Assembly (NCBI GenBank): GCA_963696545.1
Contig: CAVOKQ010000003.1
Location: forward strand, 12,293-76,292
Origin: RPQJ01 sp963696545
Lineage (GTDB): Bacteria; Pseudomonadota; Gammaproteobacteria; Steroidobacterales; Steroidobacteraceae
Length of the DNA: 64,000 nt
Reading direction: 5' to 3'
Part shown: piece by piece, positions 25,948 through 34,992 of the stretch
Position numbering within the stretch: the first letter of the stretch is position 1
Layout of the letters: every line of letters begins with the position of its first letter
Made by a program: the position numbers and the translations under genes
Notes under the pieces: generated by a model
What the model saw: the letters and a program-made list of their open reading frames with translations, nothing else
Told to the model about the DNA's origin: nothing
Databases searched by the model: none

Positions 25948-28900
25948 CTACCCTGCCAACGCCCCCGGCGCGCCGAACGCCTGCTCCCGCAGCTTCTCGA
26001 TCTGGTCACGGATCCGCGCGGCTTCCTCGAACTCGAGGTTGCGGGCGTGCTTGTACATCTCGGCCTCGAGCTTCTTGATCTTCTTGATGGCCTGCTCGGG
26101 CCCGAGCGGCATGCTGCTCTCCTCGCCCCGGCGGCCGCGTCCACCGCGGTCGCCGCCCTCAGCGTCCCCGCGCGCACCCTCCATCACGTCGGCCACGGCC
26201 TTGATGATCGTGCGCGGAGTGATGCCGTGCTGCACGTTGTACTCGATCTGCTTCGCACGCCGGCGCCCCGTCTCCGCGAGCGCGCGCTCGATCGATCCGG
26301 TGATCCGGTCGGCGTACAGGATCGCCTTGCCATGCTCATTGCGCGCTGCCCGGCCGATGGTCTGGATCAGCGAGCCCTCGGAGCGCAGGAACCCTTCCTT
26401 GTCCGCGTCGAGGATCGCGACCAGCGACACCTCAGGCATGTCGAGGCCTTCGCGCAGCAGGTTGATGCCCACCAGCACGTCGAACTTGCCGAGCCTCAGG
26501 TCGCGGATGATCTCGACGCGCTCGACCGTCTCGATGTCGGAATGCAGGTAGCGCACGCGCACGCCGTGCTCATCGAGATACTCCGTGAGGTCCTCGGCCA
26601 TGCGCTTGGTGAGCGTGGTGATCAGCACCCGCTCATCGCGCGCAACGCAGCGACCTATCTCGGAGAGCACGTCGTCGACCTGCGTGCGCACCGGCCGGAT
26701 CTCGACCTCGGGATCAACGAGGCCAGTGGGCCGGACCACCTGCTCCACTACGGCCCCGGACTTGCGCGCCTCGTACGGGCCCGGGGTCGCCGAGACGAAG
26801 ATCGTCTGCGGCGACATCGCCTCCCACTCGTCGAAGCGCAGTGGGCGATTGTCGAGCGCCGACGGCAGCCGGAATCCGTACTCGACCAGCGTTTCCTTGC
26901 GCGAGCGATCCCCCTTGTACATGCCGCCGAGCTGAGGGATGGTCACGTGGCTCTCGTCGACGACCAGCAGCGCGCCCTCGGGCAGGTAGTCGAACAGGCA
27001 CGGTGGCGGTTCGCCGGGTGCACGGCCCGACAGGTAGCGCGAGTAGTTCTCGATGCCGGCGCAGTAGCCGACCTCCATCATCATCTCGAGGTCGAAAATG
27101 CAGCGCTGCTCGAGCCGCTGCGCCTCGACGAGCTTGTTCAACCCACGCAACTCGATCAGCCGTTCGCGCAGTTCCTCGCGGATCAGGCTGATCGCCTTGT
27201 CGATCCGCTCCTTCGGCGTCACATAGTGCGACGACGGGTACACGGTGAGCCGCGGGACCTTGCGCAGCACCTCGCCGGTCAGCGGGTCGAACCAGGACAG
27301 CGCCTCGATCTCGTCGTCGAACAGCTCGACGCGCGCAGCCTCGCGACTCGACTCCGCCGGGAAGATGTCGATCACGTCGCCGCGCACGCGATACGTGCCG
27401 GCCGACAGGTCGAGCTCGTTGCGCGTGTATTGCATGTCGGCGAGCCGGCGCAGCAGCTTGCGCTGGTCCATCCGCTCGCCGCGCACCAGGTGCAGCACCA
27501 TCGCGAAGTAGGCCTGCGGATCGCCGAGGCCGTAGATCGACGAAACCGTCGCAACGATGATCGAGTCGCGGCGTTCGAGCAGCGCCTTCGTGGCCGAGAG
27601 GCGCATCTGCTCGATATGGGCGTTCACCGAAGCGTCCTTCTCGATGTACGTGTCGGACGACGGCACGTACGCCTCCGGCTGGTAGTAGTCGTAGTAGCTG
27701 ACGAAGTACTCGACCGAGTTGTCGGGGAAGAACTCGCGGAACTCGCCGTACAGTTGTGCCGCCAGCGTCTTGTTGTGCGCCATCACCAGCGTCGGGCGCT
27801 GCAGCCGCTCGATCACGTTGGCGATCGTGTATGTGTTGTGCACGATCGCTCCGCCGTGCCCGGCGAGAAACGTCTCAGGCCCAGGGACCGACAGGTCATA
27901 AACGCAGGGGTAGGGATAGTCGATCGGTCGCACGGTCTCAACCTGTGTCCAGCGCACGGCGCACAAGTTCTGCGCCTTCTTCCACGCACCCCACCATGCA
28001 AAATCCTGTACGCTTCGTCTGCCGGCCGAATCGGCCAGTGCGCTGAGCATGCGTACCAGAAGACGCCGACTTGGCCGCCGCTTGCCACTCTCGATCATGC
28101 TGACGGCACTGTGCGTGACGCCGCACGCCGCACCCAGCTGCGACATCTTCAGCTCGAGCTGCAGGCGCAGGCTCTTCAACGTCGACGGACAGATCGGGAT
28201 GACGTCGACATTTGTGTCTGCCTTTCGGCCGAGCACTGTCGATAGACGAACCGCTTTCTCCGGGTGGTCGAATCCAACGGCCTCCTCGTACCGGCGCAGG
28301 TCCTCACAACCAGAGATACAGACGCTGAAATAGACCCCACCCGCATGAGCCGAGTTCGTCGCGCGCTTCCGTGACGTGCGCAGTCGCGCGTGGATGCCGA
28401 ATCGCTTCAGGGCGTACGCGAGGTCTGATGACAGAGCTCGACTCGCCGTTGTAGCTATCACCTCGCCACAAGAACCGACTGTCCCGTCGCCATCGAAGTA
28501 CGCACGAAGCATCGTCGCCAAGGCGGCGTCTGAGAGTTGGGGCCAGAAGTCAGGGAGACGCTTGCTGGACGCGCGCCCCCCGCACAATCGATGGAGCAAC
28601 AGTGTCAGCGCTTTCGATGAAATCGCGTAATCGCTGCTTGGACGAATGCGGTACGGAATTCCGAGGCTTGCGAGCGAACTCTCGATGCGTCGGCGCAACA
28701 CTGGATGGCGATTAGCAAGAATGAAATAGTTTCGCTGCGCGTTGCCCTCCGCAACGTAGTAGCCGAACAGTCGAAGAACGTCGTCGCTGAGAGTCAGGGC
28801 AGCGGGAAGGCTGCAACGCTCGCGCTTTCCGCCGACACGCCAGCCTTCGGCCCGCCCGGCTTGATACACACCGAGCCTGAGGAACTGAGCAACCTTGATC

Positions 28901-29631
28901 CCGCGACCCCGAATGCCGCGCCGCATTGCCGACAGTTTCGGGTACGGATTGATGCCGCTGGACCTCATGACGGAAGTGAAGTCCGCCATTCCCCCCGCTG
29001 CAACGTACTCGAGAACCGACTTCTCGGCGAAAACGGAAAGCGTCGTGTCAGCCAGGTAGGGCAACACGTCGAGCACCCGCAGATCGCCGGTGCTTTCCAG
29101 CCTCTCTGGGACCGGAATGAAGTCGCCTTCGAGGGCCTCCTCGGTACGGATCAGCAATGGCTGGCCGCCCCGCAGGACCCAAAGGTTGTGATCGCCTGTC
29201 AGAGTGACCATGCGGCCGCAGCGTGTCGCGAGTTCAAACATTCGCTGCGGAGCGCGATGTCGAAGGAATGCGCCAACGCGGTGCAGGCCTTCGGTTCCTC
29301 GCTGAACGTCGAAGCCATGAGTGGAAAACGCCCTTTCGACGCAGCAGTAGGACTCCGTCTCGTCGGCGCAGGTCGTCGACGCTCCACTTTCCGACATTAG
29401 GCCGTCGATGAACGGCCCGGCGCGGACGATGGACGCTCGACTCCTTCCGGCAAGATGCTCCACGACGTATATCTCGTCGTCGTACCCAATGCTCTTGCCG
29501 CTCCCCGTCACTCCAAGCAGCGTCTGGTGCGAAAGGCCGTTTTCGAGCCCTTCCACCAGACGCCCGATGGCCTCGGGCTGGTCGCCCGCGGGCTGGTAGT
29601 CCGCCTGCAATCGGAACGGCTTGGTTTCCAT
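25948..29631 (-). CDS. uvrB: UvrABC excinuclease subunit B precursor containing an intein
   Basis: This DNA-damage recognition helicase of nucleotide excision repair is encoded as a 1227-residue precursor. Residues 1-46 end in GVTGSGK, the Walker A loop; residues 47-599 are an intein; the host protein resumes with TYTIANVIERLQRP. Splicing would restore GVTGSGKT and give 674 residues, the normal UvrB size. The rest shows the beta-hairpin SYYDYYQPEAYVP, VDESHVTIPQL, RAARNEHGKAILYADRITGS, and the C-terminal UVR motif IRDQIEKLREQAF. No SOS-like box was found upstream. It is divergent from aspC over an 82-base gap. Confidence 0.95.
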   Translation of the reverse strand: METKPFRLQADYQPAGDQPEAIGRLVEGLENGLSHQTLLGVTGSGKSIGYDDEIYVVEHLAGRSRASIVRAGPFIDGLMSESGASTTCADETESYCCVERAFSTHGFDVQRGTEGLHRVGAFLRHRAPQRMFELATRCGRMVTLTGDHNLWVLRGGQPLLIRTEEALEGDFIPVPERLESTGDLRVLDVLPYLADTTLSVFAEKSVLEYVAAGGMADFTSVMRSSGINPYPKLSAMRRGIRGRGIKVAQFLRLGVYQAGRAEGWRVGGKRERCSLPAALTLSDDVLRLFGYYVAEGNAQRNYFILANRHPVLRRRIESSLASLGIPYRIRPSSDYAISSKALTLLLHRLCGGRASSKRLPDFWPQLSDAALATMLRAYFDGDGTVGSCGEVIATTASRALSSDLAYALKRFGIHARLRTSRKRATNSAHAGGVYFSVCISGCEDLRRYEEAVGFDHPEKAVRLSTVLGRKADTNVDVIPICPSTLKSLRLQLELKMSQLGAACGVTHSAVSMIESGKRRPSRRLLVRMLSALADSAGRRSVQDFAWWGAWKKAQNLCAVRWTQVETVRPIDYPYPCVYDLSVPGPETFLAGHGGAIVHNTYTIANVIERLQRPTLVMAHNKTLAAQLYGEFREFFPDNSVEYFVSYYDYYQPEAYVPSSDTYIEKDASVNAHIEQMRLSATKALLERRDSIIVATVSSIYGLGDPQAYFAMVLHLVRGERMDQRKLLRRLADMQYTRNELDLSAGTYRVRGDVIDIFPAESSREAARVELFDDEIEALSWFDPLTGEVLRKVPRLTVYPSSHYVTPKERIDKAISLIREELRERLIELRGLNKLVEAQRLEQRCIFDLEMMMEVGYCAGIENYSRYLSGRAPGEPPPCLFDYLPEGALLVVDESHVTIPQLGGMYKGDRSRKETLVEYGFRLPSALDNRPLRFDEWEAMSPQTIFVSATPGPYEARKSGAVVEQVVRPTGLVDPEVEIRPVRTQVDDVLSEIGRCVARDERVLITTLTKRMAEDLTEYLDEHGVRVRYLHSDIETVERVEIIRDLRLGKFDVLVGINLLREGLDMPEVSLVAILDADKEGFLRSEGSLIQTIGRAARNEHGKAILYADRITGSIERALAETGRRRAKQIEYNVQHGITPRTIIKAVADVMEGARGDAEGGDRGGRGRRGEESSMPLGPEQAIKKIKKLEAEMYKHARNLEFEEAARIRDQIEKLREQAFGAPGALAG
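27835..29493 (-). mobile_element. UvrB intein with LAGLIDADG homing endonuclease and an HTH insert
   Basis: 553 residues (47-599 of the precursor) sit in the P-loop. It starts with Ser1 and ends VHN, with Thr as the +1 residue. Splicing blocks are SIGYDDEIYV (A), VTLTGDHNLWVL (B, TxxH), VYDLSVPGPETFLAG (F) and GAIVHN (G). Endonuclease motifs are LFGYYVAEG (287-296) and LRAYFDGDG (375-383), the second with both acidic residues. Residues about 484-534 read like a XRE-type helix-turn-helix: LELKMSQLGAACGVTHSAVSMIESGKRRPS. The DNA looks less G+C-rich than uvrB around it. It is a full-length, probably homing-competent element. Confidence 0.93.
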
Positions 29632-29713
29632 TTATCGCACGGCGAAAGCCGCGGTTGGGGGATCTGTCAGATTACCCTAAAATACGCGCTCCCTCCCGCT
29701 CCGGAAGACTCCA

Positions 29714-30899
29714 TTGACACTTGTCCTCGCTGAGCGCCTGAAGCGCGTCAAGCCTTCGCCCACCGTTGCCCTCACGGGCCGTGTCGCCAAGCTGAAGGCG
29801 GAGGGCAAGGACATCATCGGCCTCGGCGTCGGCGAACCCGATTTCGACACGCCGGTGCACATCGCCGATGCAGGGGTCGAGGCCATCCGCAAAGGCTTCA
29901 CGCGCTACACCGCGGTCGAAGGCATCCCGGACCTGAAGGACGCGATCATCGCGAAGTTCAAGCGCGACAACGGCATCACCTACGCTCGTCCGCAGATCCT
30001 CGTCTCGACCGGCGCCAAGCAGACGATCTACAACCTGTTCATGTCGGTGATCGACCCGGGTGACGAGGTGATCATCCCCGCGCCGTACTGGGTCTCGTAC
30101 CCGGACATGGCGCTGCTCGCCGAGGGTACGCCGGTCACGCCTTACGCGGGCCCGGAACAGGGCTACAAGATCACGCCGGCACAACTCGAGGCGGTGATCA
30201 CGCCGAAGACGCGGCTCTTCATGCTCAACAGCCCGTCGAACCCGACCGGTGCCGCCTACACGAATGCGGAACTGCACGCGCTCGGGCGCGGTGCTCCGCC
30301 GCCACCCGGACGTGCTGATCGCCACGGACGACATGTACGAGCACATTTACTGGGCGAAGGAGCCGTTTGCGAGCTTCCTCACGGCGTGCCCCGACCTGTT
30401 CGACCGCACGATCACGATCAACGGCGTGTCGAAGAGCTACGCGATGACGGGTTGGCGCATCGGGTACTGCGGTGGGCCCGCGCAGATCGTCGAAGCGATG
30501 TCGATGATCCAGGGCCAGAGCACGTCGAATCCGTCGTCGATCGCGCAGAAGGCCGCGGTCGTGGCACTGAACGCCGACCAGGGCTGCGTGGCCGAGATGA
30601 ACAAGCATTTCAAGGCCCGGCACGACTTCTTCAATGCCGGACTGAATGCGCTGCCGGGGTTCCGCGTGCTGCCTGCGGCCGGCACGTTCTACGCGTGGTG
30701 CGACATTTCCGGGGCGATCAAGGCCTGCGGCCTGGCGGACGACCACGAGTTCGCGGAGTTGCTGCTGGATAAGGCCGGCGTGGCCGGCGTGCCTGGCACC
30801 GGTTTCGGCGCCCCGGGCCACATCCGCTTTTCGTTCGCCGTGAGCATGGAGACTTTGGAAAAGGCCTTGGAACGCATGGGGACGCTACTGCGAAAATAG
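29714..30899 (+). CDS. aspC: Aspartate/aromatic aminotransferase family enzyme (one frameshift)
   Basis: A class I PLP aminotransferase of about 395 residues. Landmarks are GLGVGEPDFDTP, STGAKQTIYNLFM, PAPYWVSYPDM, LNSPSNPTGAAYT, and the PLP lysine in NGVSKSYAMTGWRIGYC. It most resembles the AspB/AspC-type that makes aspartate from oxaloacetate. The start is TTG at 29714, with GGAAG upstream. The frame changes at the GGG of 30284-30286; removing one G joins AELHALG to AVLRRHPDVLIATDDMYEHIYW. A sequence error is more likely than loss of function. Confidence 0.88.
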
Positions 30900-30916
30900 G
30901 TGCCAGGCACCTATTT
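30894..30916. repeat. REP-like palindrome at the aspC stop
   Basis: Two perfect 11-base arms, AAATAGGTGCC and GGCACCTATTT, flank a single A and overlap the aspC TAG. On the plus strand the right arm ends in TATTT, so it might act as a weak terminator. The GGTGCC-GGCACC core resembles short intergenic palindromes repeated in many proteobacterial genomes. No second copy was seen in this window. Confidence 0.5.
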
Positions 30917-30917
30917 C

Positions 30918-30946
30918 TTGACCCGGGCGCCCCAAATCCGGACAAT
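30918..30946 (+). promoter_or_regulatory. Sigma-70 promoter of tRNA-Asn
   Basis: TTGACC (30918-30923) and GACAAT (30941-30946) are 17 bases apart, ending 15 bases before the tRNA. Confidence 0.55.
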
Positions 30947-30961
30947 TCCGCGCCCTCCGGT

Positions 30962-31036
30962 TCCGACATAGCTCAGTGGTAGAGCAGCTGACTGTTAATC
31001 AGCGGGTCCTTGGTTCGAATCCAAGTGTCGGAGCCA
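30962..31036 (+). tRNA. tRNA-Asn (GTT)
   Basis: A 75-nt cloverleaf with encoded CCA. The acceptor TCCGACA pairs with TGTCGGA, the D-arm is GCTCAGTGGTAGAGC, the anticodon stem CTGAC/ATCAG region holds GTT, and the T-loop is GGTTCGAATCC. Confidence 0.95.
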
Positions 31037-31061
31037 ACTTCTCCCCCCGCAACCCCGCCGC

Positions 31062-32369
31062 TCAGGCGTTGACCGCCGCCTTGGCGGGCATGCCCGTCAA
31101 TTCCCGCAACGACTCCGCAACGATCGCCATGCCTTCGCTCACGATCGCGTCCGACGCAGTGAGCGGCACCAGGAATCGGATCACGTTGCCGTAGAGCCCG
31201 CACGAGAGCAGCACCAGGCCCTTCTCCGCGGCGCGCTTCGTCAGCGCCTTCGTAAGATCGGCATCCGGCGCATGCGGATCGCGGTTCTTGACAAGCTCCA
31301 GCGCGACCATCGCGCCGAGGTTACGCACCTCGCCGACTGCCGGGATTTCCCGACCGAGTTCCCGCAGCGAGCTCACCATCATGTCGCCGATAGCCACCGC
31401 CCGCGCGCAGAGATTCTCCTGCTCGATCGCCTCGATCACCGCGAGACCCGCGGCGCACGCGATCGGCGACCCGGCGTAGGTACCACCGAGGCCACCCGGA
31501 CCCGGTGCATCCATGATGTTCGCCTTGCCGACGACCGCCGCCAGCGGGAAACCACCCGCGAGGCTCTTCGCCATCGTCATCAGGTCCGGCTCGACCCCGG
31601 AGTGCTCGATCGCGAACATCCTGCCCGTGCGCGCGAAGCCGGTCTGGATCTCGTCGACCACGAGCACGATGCCGTGCTGGTCGCACAGCTTGCGCAGCGC
31701 CTGCAGGAATTCGGGCGGCGCGATGTAGAAGCCGCCCTCACCCATCACCGGCTCGATGATGATCGCCGCGACGCGCGCCGGCTCGATGTCGTACTTGAAG
31801 ATGTGCTCGAGCGCGTCGAGGCTGTGCTGCACGCTCACCCCGTGGTACGCAATCGGGAACGGAGCGTGGTACACCTCGGCCGGGAACGGGCCGAAGCCCG
31901 CCTTGTACGGCGCGACCTTGCCAGTAAGGGCCATCGCCATGAACGTCCGGCCATGGAAGCCGCCGCCGAACGCGATCACGCCGGCGCGACCGGTGTGGGC
32001 CCGGGCGATCTTGATGCAGTTCTCGACCGCTTCGGCACCGGTCGTGACGAAGATCGCCTTTTTCGGCGTCGGACCCGGCGCGAGCTTGTTCAGCTTCTCG
32101 GCCAGTTCCACCGCCACCGCATAGGGCGTGATCATCAGGCAAGTGTGGCTGAACGCGTCGAGCTGCTTCGCGACCGCCGCCTGCACCTTCGGGTGCAGGT
32201 GACCGGTGTTCAGCACCGCGATGCCGCCTGCGAAGTCGATGTAGCGGCGCCCTTCGACGTCCCACAGCTCAGCGTTGCGCGCACGCTCGACGTACACGGG
32301 CAACTGGTTGCCGAGTCCGCGGGCAAAGGCCGCGTCGCGACGCTTCTGCAGGTCCTGGTTCTTGGACAT
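31062..32369 (-). CDS. gabT: 4-aminobutyrate aminotransferase
   Basis: A class III PLP aminotransferase of 435 residues converting GABA and 2-oxoglutarate to succinate semialdehyde and glutamate. Landmarks are VTTGAEAVENCIKIAR, FGGGFHGRT, IIEPVMGEGGFY, VVDEIQTGFARTG, the PLP lysine in TMAKSLAGGFPLAAVVG, and GGTYAGSPIACAAGL. The match is closest to GabT/PuuE; related omega-aminotransferases are possible. No gabD is adjacent. Confidence 0.88.
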   Translation of the reverse strand: MSKNQDLQKRRDAAFARGLGNQLPVYVERARNAELWDVEGRRYIDFAGGIAVLNTGHLHPKVQAAVAKQLDAFSHTCLMITPYAVAVELAEKLNKLAPGPTPKKAIFVTTGAEAVENCIKIARAHTGRAGVIAFGGGFHGRTFMAMALTGKVAPYKAGFGPFPAEVYHAPFPIAYHGVSVQHSLDALEHIFKYDIEPARVAAIIIEPVMGEGGFYIAPPEFLQALRKLCDQHGIVLVVDEIQTGFARTGRMFAIEHSGVEPDLMTMAKSLAGGFPLAAVVGKANIMDAPGPGGLGGTYAGSPIACAAGLAVIEAIEQENLCARAVAIGDMMVSSLRELGREIPAVGEVRNLGAMVALELVKNRDPHAPDADLTKALTKRAAEKGLVLLSCGLYGNVIRFLVPLTASDAIVSEGMAIVAESLRELTGMPAKAAVNA

Positions 32370-32395
32370 GATCCTCTCCGGAGCGATGCGCGCCT

Positions 32396-33280
32396 TCAGC
32401 GGCGCAGTCGGTCGGCGACGAGGTTCGCGAGGAACTGCGCGAACTGGTCACCGAGGTTGGCGTGCTTCAGTGCGAACTCGACCGTGGCCTCGAGGTAGCC
32501 GAGCTTCGAGCCGCAATCGTAGCGCTTGCCTTCGAACGCATAGGCATAGATCGGCTCGTCGGCGAGCAGCGCGGCGATGCCGTCGGTCAGCTGGATCTCA
32601 CCACCGGCGCCGCGGCCGGTCTTCTCGAGCTTGTCGTACACGGCCGGCGTCAGCAGGTAACGGCCGACGACCGCGAGGTTCGACGGCGCATCCGCCGGCT
32701 TCGGCTTCTCGACGATGCGCTCGACCTGCGAAACCCGTCCCTCGAGCGGTCGAGCGGCCACGATGCCGTACTTGTCGGTCTGGTCCGGGGCCACGGTCTC
32801 GACGCCGAGCACGCTGCCCTGCCGCTGCTCGAAGACGCGCGCCATCTGCTTCAGGCACGGCTCCTCGGCATCGATCAGGTCGTCGGCGAGGTGGATGAAG
32901 AACGGCTCGTCGCCCACGACCGGCCGTGAGCACAGCACGGCGTGGCCGAGCCCGAGCGGCGCGGGCTGGCGGATGTAGATGCAGCTCGCGTACGACGGCA
33001 CGATGCCACGCACCGCCTCGAGCAACTCGAGCTTGCCCTGTGCCTCGAGCTCCTGCTCGAGCTCGTGGTCCTTGTCGAAGTGGTCCTCGATCGCGCGCTT
33101 GGCGTAACCCGTGATGAACACGAGCTTCTCGGCCCCGGCGGCGAGCGCCTCCTCGGCCGCGTACTGGATCAGCGGCTTGTCGACGATCGGCAGCATCTCC
33201 TTCGGGCTGGCCTTGGTGGCCGGAAGAAAGCGCGTGCCGCGTCCTGCGACCGGAAAAACCGCCGTCCTGATGCGTGCCAT
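32396..33280 (-). CDS. galU: UTP-glucose-1-phosphate uridylyltransferase
   Basis: It makes UDP-glucose for envelope polysaccharides. The 294 residues begin RTAVFPVAGRGTRFLPATKASPKEMLPIVDKPLIQ. They include LGLGHAVLCSRP, the metal-binding HLADDLID, IVEKPKP, GRYLLTP and GGEIQLTDGI. The ATG at 33280 opens the nucleotidyltransferase domain; the longer open frame is not conserved sequence. Confidence 0.94.
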   Translation of the reverse strand: MARIRTAVFPVAGRGTRFLPATKASPKEMLPIVDKPLIQYAAEEALAAGAEKLVFITGYAKRAIEDHFDKDHELEQELEAQGKLELLEAVRGIVPSYASCIYIRQPAPLGLGHAVLCSRPVVGDEPFFIHLADDLIDAEEPCLKQMARVFEQRQGSVLGVETVAPDQTDKYGIVAARPLEGRVSQVERIVEKPKPADAPSNLAVVGRYLLTPAVYDKLEKTGRGAGGEIQLTDGIAALLADEPIYAYAFEGKRYDCGSKLGYLEATVEFALKHANLGDQFAQFLANLVADRLRR

Positions 33281-33373
33281 GCTGGATCCCGGGTAACCGA
33301 ATTTTGAACCTGGGATCATAGCGGATCGCGCGACGGCCGGCTGCCGGGGCCGGCCGCCGCGCACCACCCGGCG

Positions 33374-33685
33374 TCAGCGTTTTGCGGCGGGCTTCGACTT
33401 CGCTGCAGCCGTCCCCGCGCTGCCGATCTGGATGTTGCCGCGGTTCTGGTCCAGCACCCGCTCGCCAATGCCGTCGACCTTCAGCAGGTCCTCCGGGCTC
33501 TTGAACGGCCCGTTCTTCTGGCGGTAGTCCACGATGGCCTGCGCCTTCGCGGGACCGATGCCGTCGAGCTCCTTCGCGAGCGTCGATGCATCGGCCGTGT
33601 TGACGTTCACCGGTCCGGCCCACGTGACTGCCGGGATCAGGCTCACCACCAGCGCCTGAACGAATGATCGGATTCCCTTGCTCAT
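33374..33685 (-). CDS. ComEA-like helix-hairpin-helix protein
   Basis: A 103-residue protein with a signal peptide (ALVVSLIPAVTWA) and a ComEA-type double helix-hairpin-helix: VNVNTADASTLAKELDGIGPAKAQAIVDYR, then LLKVDGIGERVLDQN. ComEA binds incoming DNA in the periplasm during transformation; stand-alone homologues are common and their role is less certain. The C-terminus is Lys/Ala-rich. Confidence 0.85.
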   Translation of the reverse strand: MSKGIRSFVQALVVSLIPAVTWAGPVNVNTADASTLAKELDGIGPAKAQAIVDYRQKNGPFKSPEDLLKVDGIGERVLDQNRGNIQIGSAGTAAAKSKPAAKR

Positions 33686-33803
33686 GATCGCCTCCTTGGC
33701 ATGACTTCGCCGCAGTCCCGGGGTCGGGTGCGGTCGGTCGAACGCTAACGGAGCAGGCAGGCGAAAGCGCGTCGCGAACGTGTCGCGTTCGTGCAGATTT
33801 GGC

Positions 33804-34988
33804 TCAGGCCGAAGGTGCGCCCGGGCGCGCGGCCCGCGGCAGGAACTCGAGCGCCGCTATGGCGCGCAGCGTGTCCCAGGACTTGCAGCCCGGGCATTGC
33901 CACAGGAACGTCGAGCTGTCGATGCCGCACACGCTGCAGCGATAGCGCGCGTGCCGCAGCACCACGTTGCGCAGTGCGGCGGCGACCGATCGCAGCTGCG
34001 CCTCGGACGGCTCGACGCCGACCGGCAGCAACGCCCCGGTCAGGTCGCGCAGGTCGCTGTCGGTGACCAGCAGCTCGCGGACGCACTCGAGGATCACCGG
34101 GTCGTCGTAGTAGCCGCTGACGATGGCCGCGTAGGCGATCTCCGAGCGATTGCCGACGCCGTTCTGCAGCAGCTCGCGCAACGAGTCGTCGAACACGTCC
34201 GCGTCACCGGCCTGGCGAGCAGCCTCGGCAAGACGCGGCAGCACGAGGGCCAGCAGGTGAAAGTCGCGCCGCACGACGCGGCGATAAAACTGCAACGCAA
34301 GTTGCGGATCGCCCTGCATGCGCGCAAGGTCGCCGCGCAGGATCGCGCCGCGGCCGAAGTCGTCCTGTTCGCCGCGTGCGCTGCGCAGGTGTTCGTCCGC
34401 CGCAGCGAAGTCGCGCTGCGCCAGCGCCGCCTCGGCCATCTCGCAGTAGTAGTGCGCGATTGCGCCTGGCTGTTCCGGAACGCCCACGCTGCACAGCCGC
34501 TCGTGCATCGCCGCCGCCTGCGGCCAGTCGTGCTGCAACTCCGCGATGCGCACGAGGTACGCGAGCGCGGCGGCCGGCTCACCGCCCTGGTCAGCGAGTT
34601 CGAGCAGCAGCTTCTCGGCGCGGTCGTATAGTCCTGCCCGGATATAGTCACGCGCCAGTTCGGTCATGGCCGCATCGCGATATTGCGGCTGCAGGCCCGG
34701 CCGTCCGACGAGGTGCTGGTGCACGCGTATCGCGCGGTCGACCTCGCCGCGCCTGCGATACAGGCTGCCGAGCGCGAAGTGGGTGTCGATGGTCTCGTCA
34801 TCGTTGGCGGCGAGACCGAGGAAGACTTCCAGCGCCCGCTCGCGATTGTCGTCCAGCAGGAAACGCAGGCCTTCCAGGTAGCGTTCGCGGCGACGGACGC
34901 GTCGCCTGCGGCGGTATTCGGCGTACACGGCCGTGGCGCCCCAGCCAGCCGCAAGGGTACCGGTGAAGACCATCCAGAATGTATTCAC
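33804..34988 (-). CDS. lapB: LapB/YciM lipopolysaccharide assembly protein
   Basis: A 394-residue inner-membrane-anchored TPR protein that tunes LPS synthesis by presenting LpxC to FtsH in E. coli. It has an N-terminal transmembrane helix (FWMVFTGTLAAGWGATAVYA) and a YRRRRRVRRRERYLEGL basic segment. Multiple TPR repeats follow, then a C-terminal rubredoxin-like metal site (CSVCG and CPGCKSWD). It follows lapA after four bases. Confidence 0.92.
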   Translation of the reverse strand: MNTFWMVFTGTLAAGWGATAVYAEYRRRRRVRRRERYLEGLRFLLDDNRERALEVFLGLAANDDETIDTHFALGSLYRRRGEVDRAIRVHQHLVGRPGLQPQYRDAAMTELARDYIRAGLYDRAEKLLLELADQGGEPAAALAYLVRIAELQHDWPQAAAMHERLCSVGVPEQPGAIAHYYCEMAEAALAQRDFAAADEHLRSARGEQDDFGRGAILRGDLARMQGDPQLALQFYRRVVRRDFHLLALVLPRLAEAARQAGDADVFDDSLRELLQNGVGNRSEIAYAAIVSGYYDDPVILECVRELLVTDSDLRDLTGALLPVGVEPSEAQLRSVAAALRNVVLRHARYRCSVCGIDSSTFLWQCPGCKSWDTLRAIAALEFLPRAARPGAPSA

Positions 34989-34992
34989 GGGA

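Noticed and set aside
27835..29493. Insertion sequence or prophage fragment inside uvrB
   Set aside because: The frame stays open throughout, there are no terminal inverted repeats or target duplications, and intein splicing motifs are present at both ends.
29632..29713. SOS (LexA) box upstream of uvrB
   Set aside because: Neither the CTGT-N8-ACAG nor the TTAG-N6-TACTA type pattern is present; only a partial TTAG match was seen.
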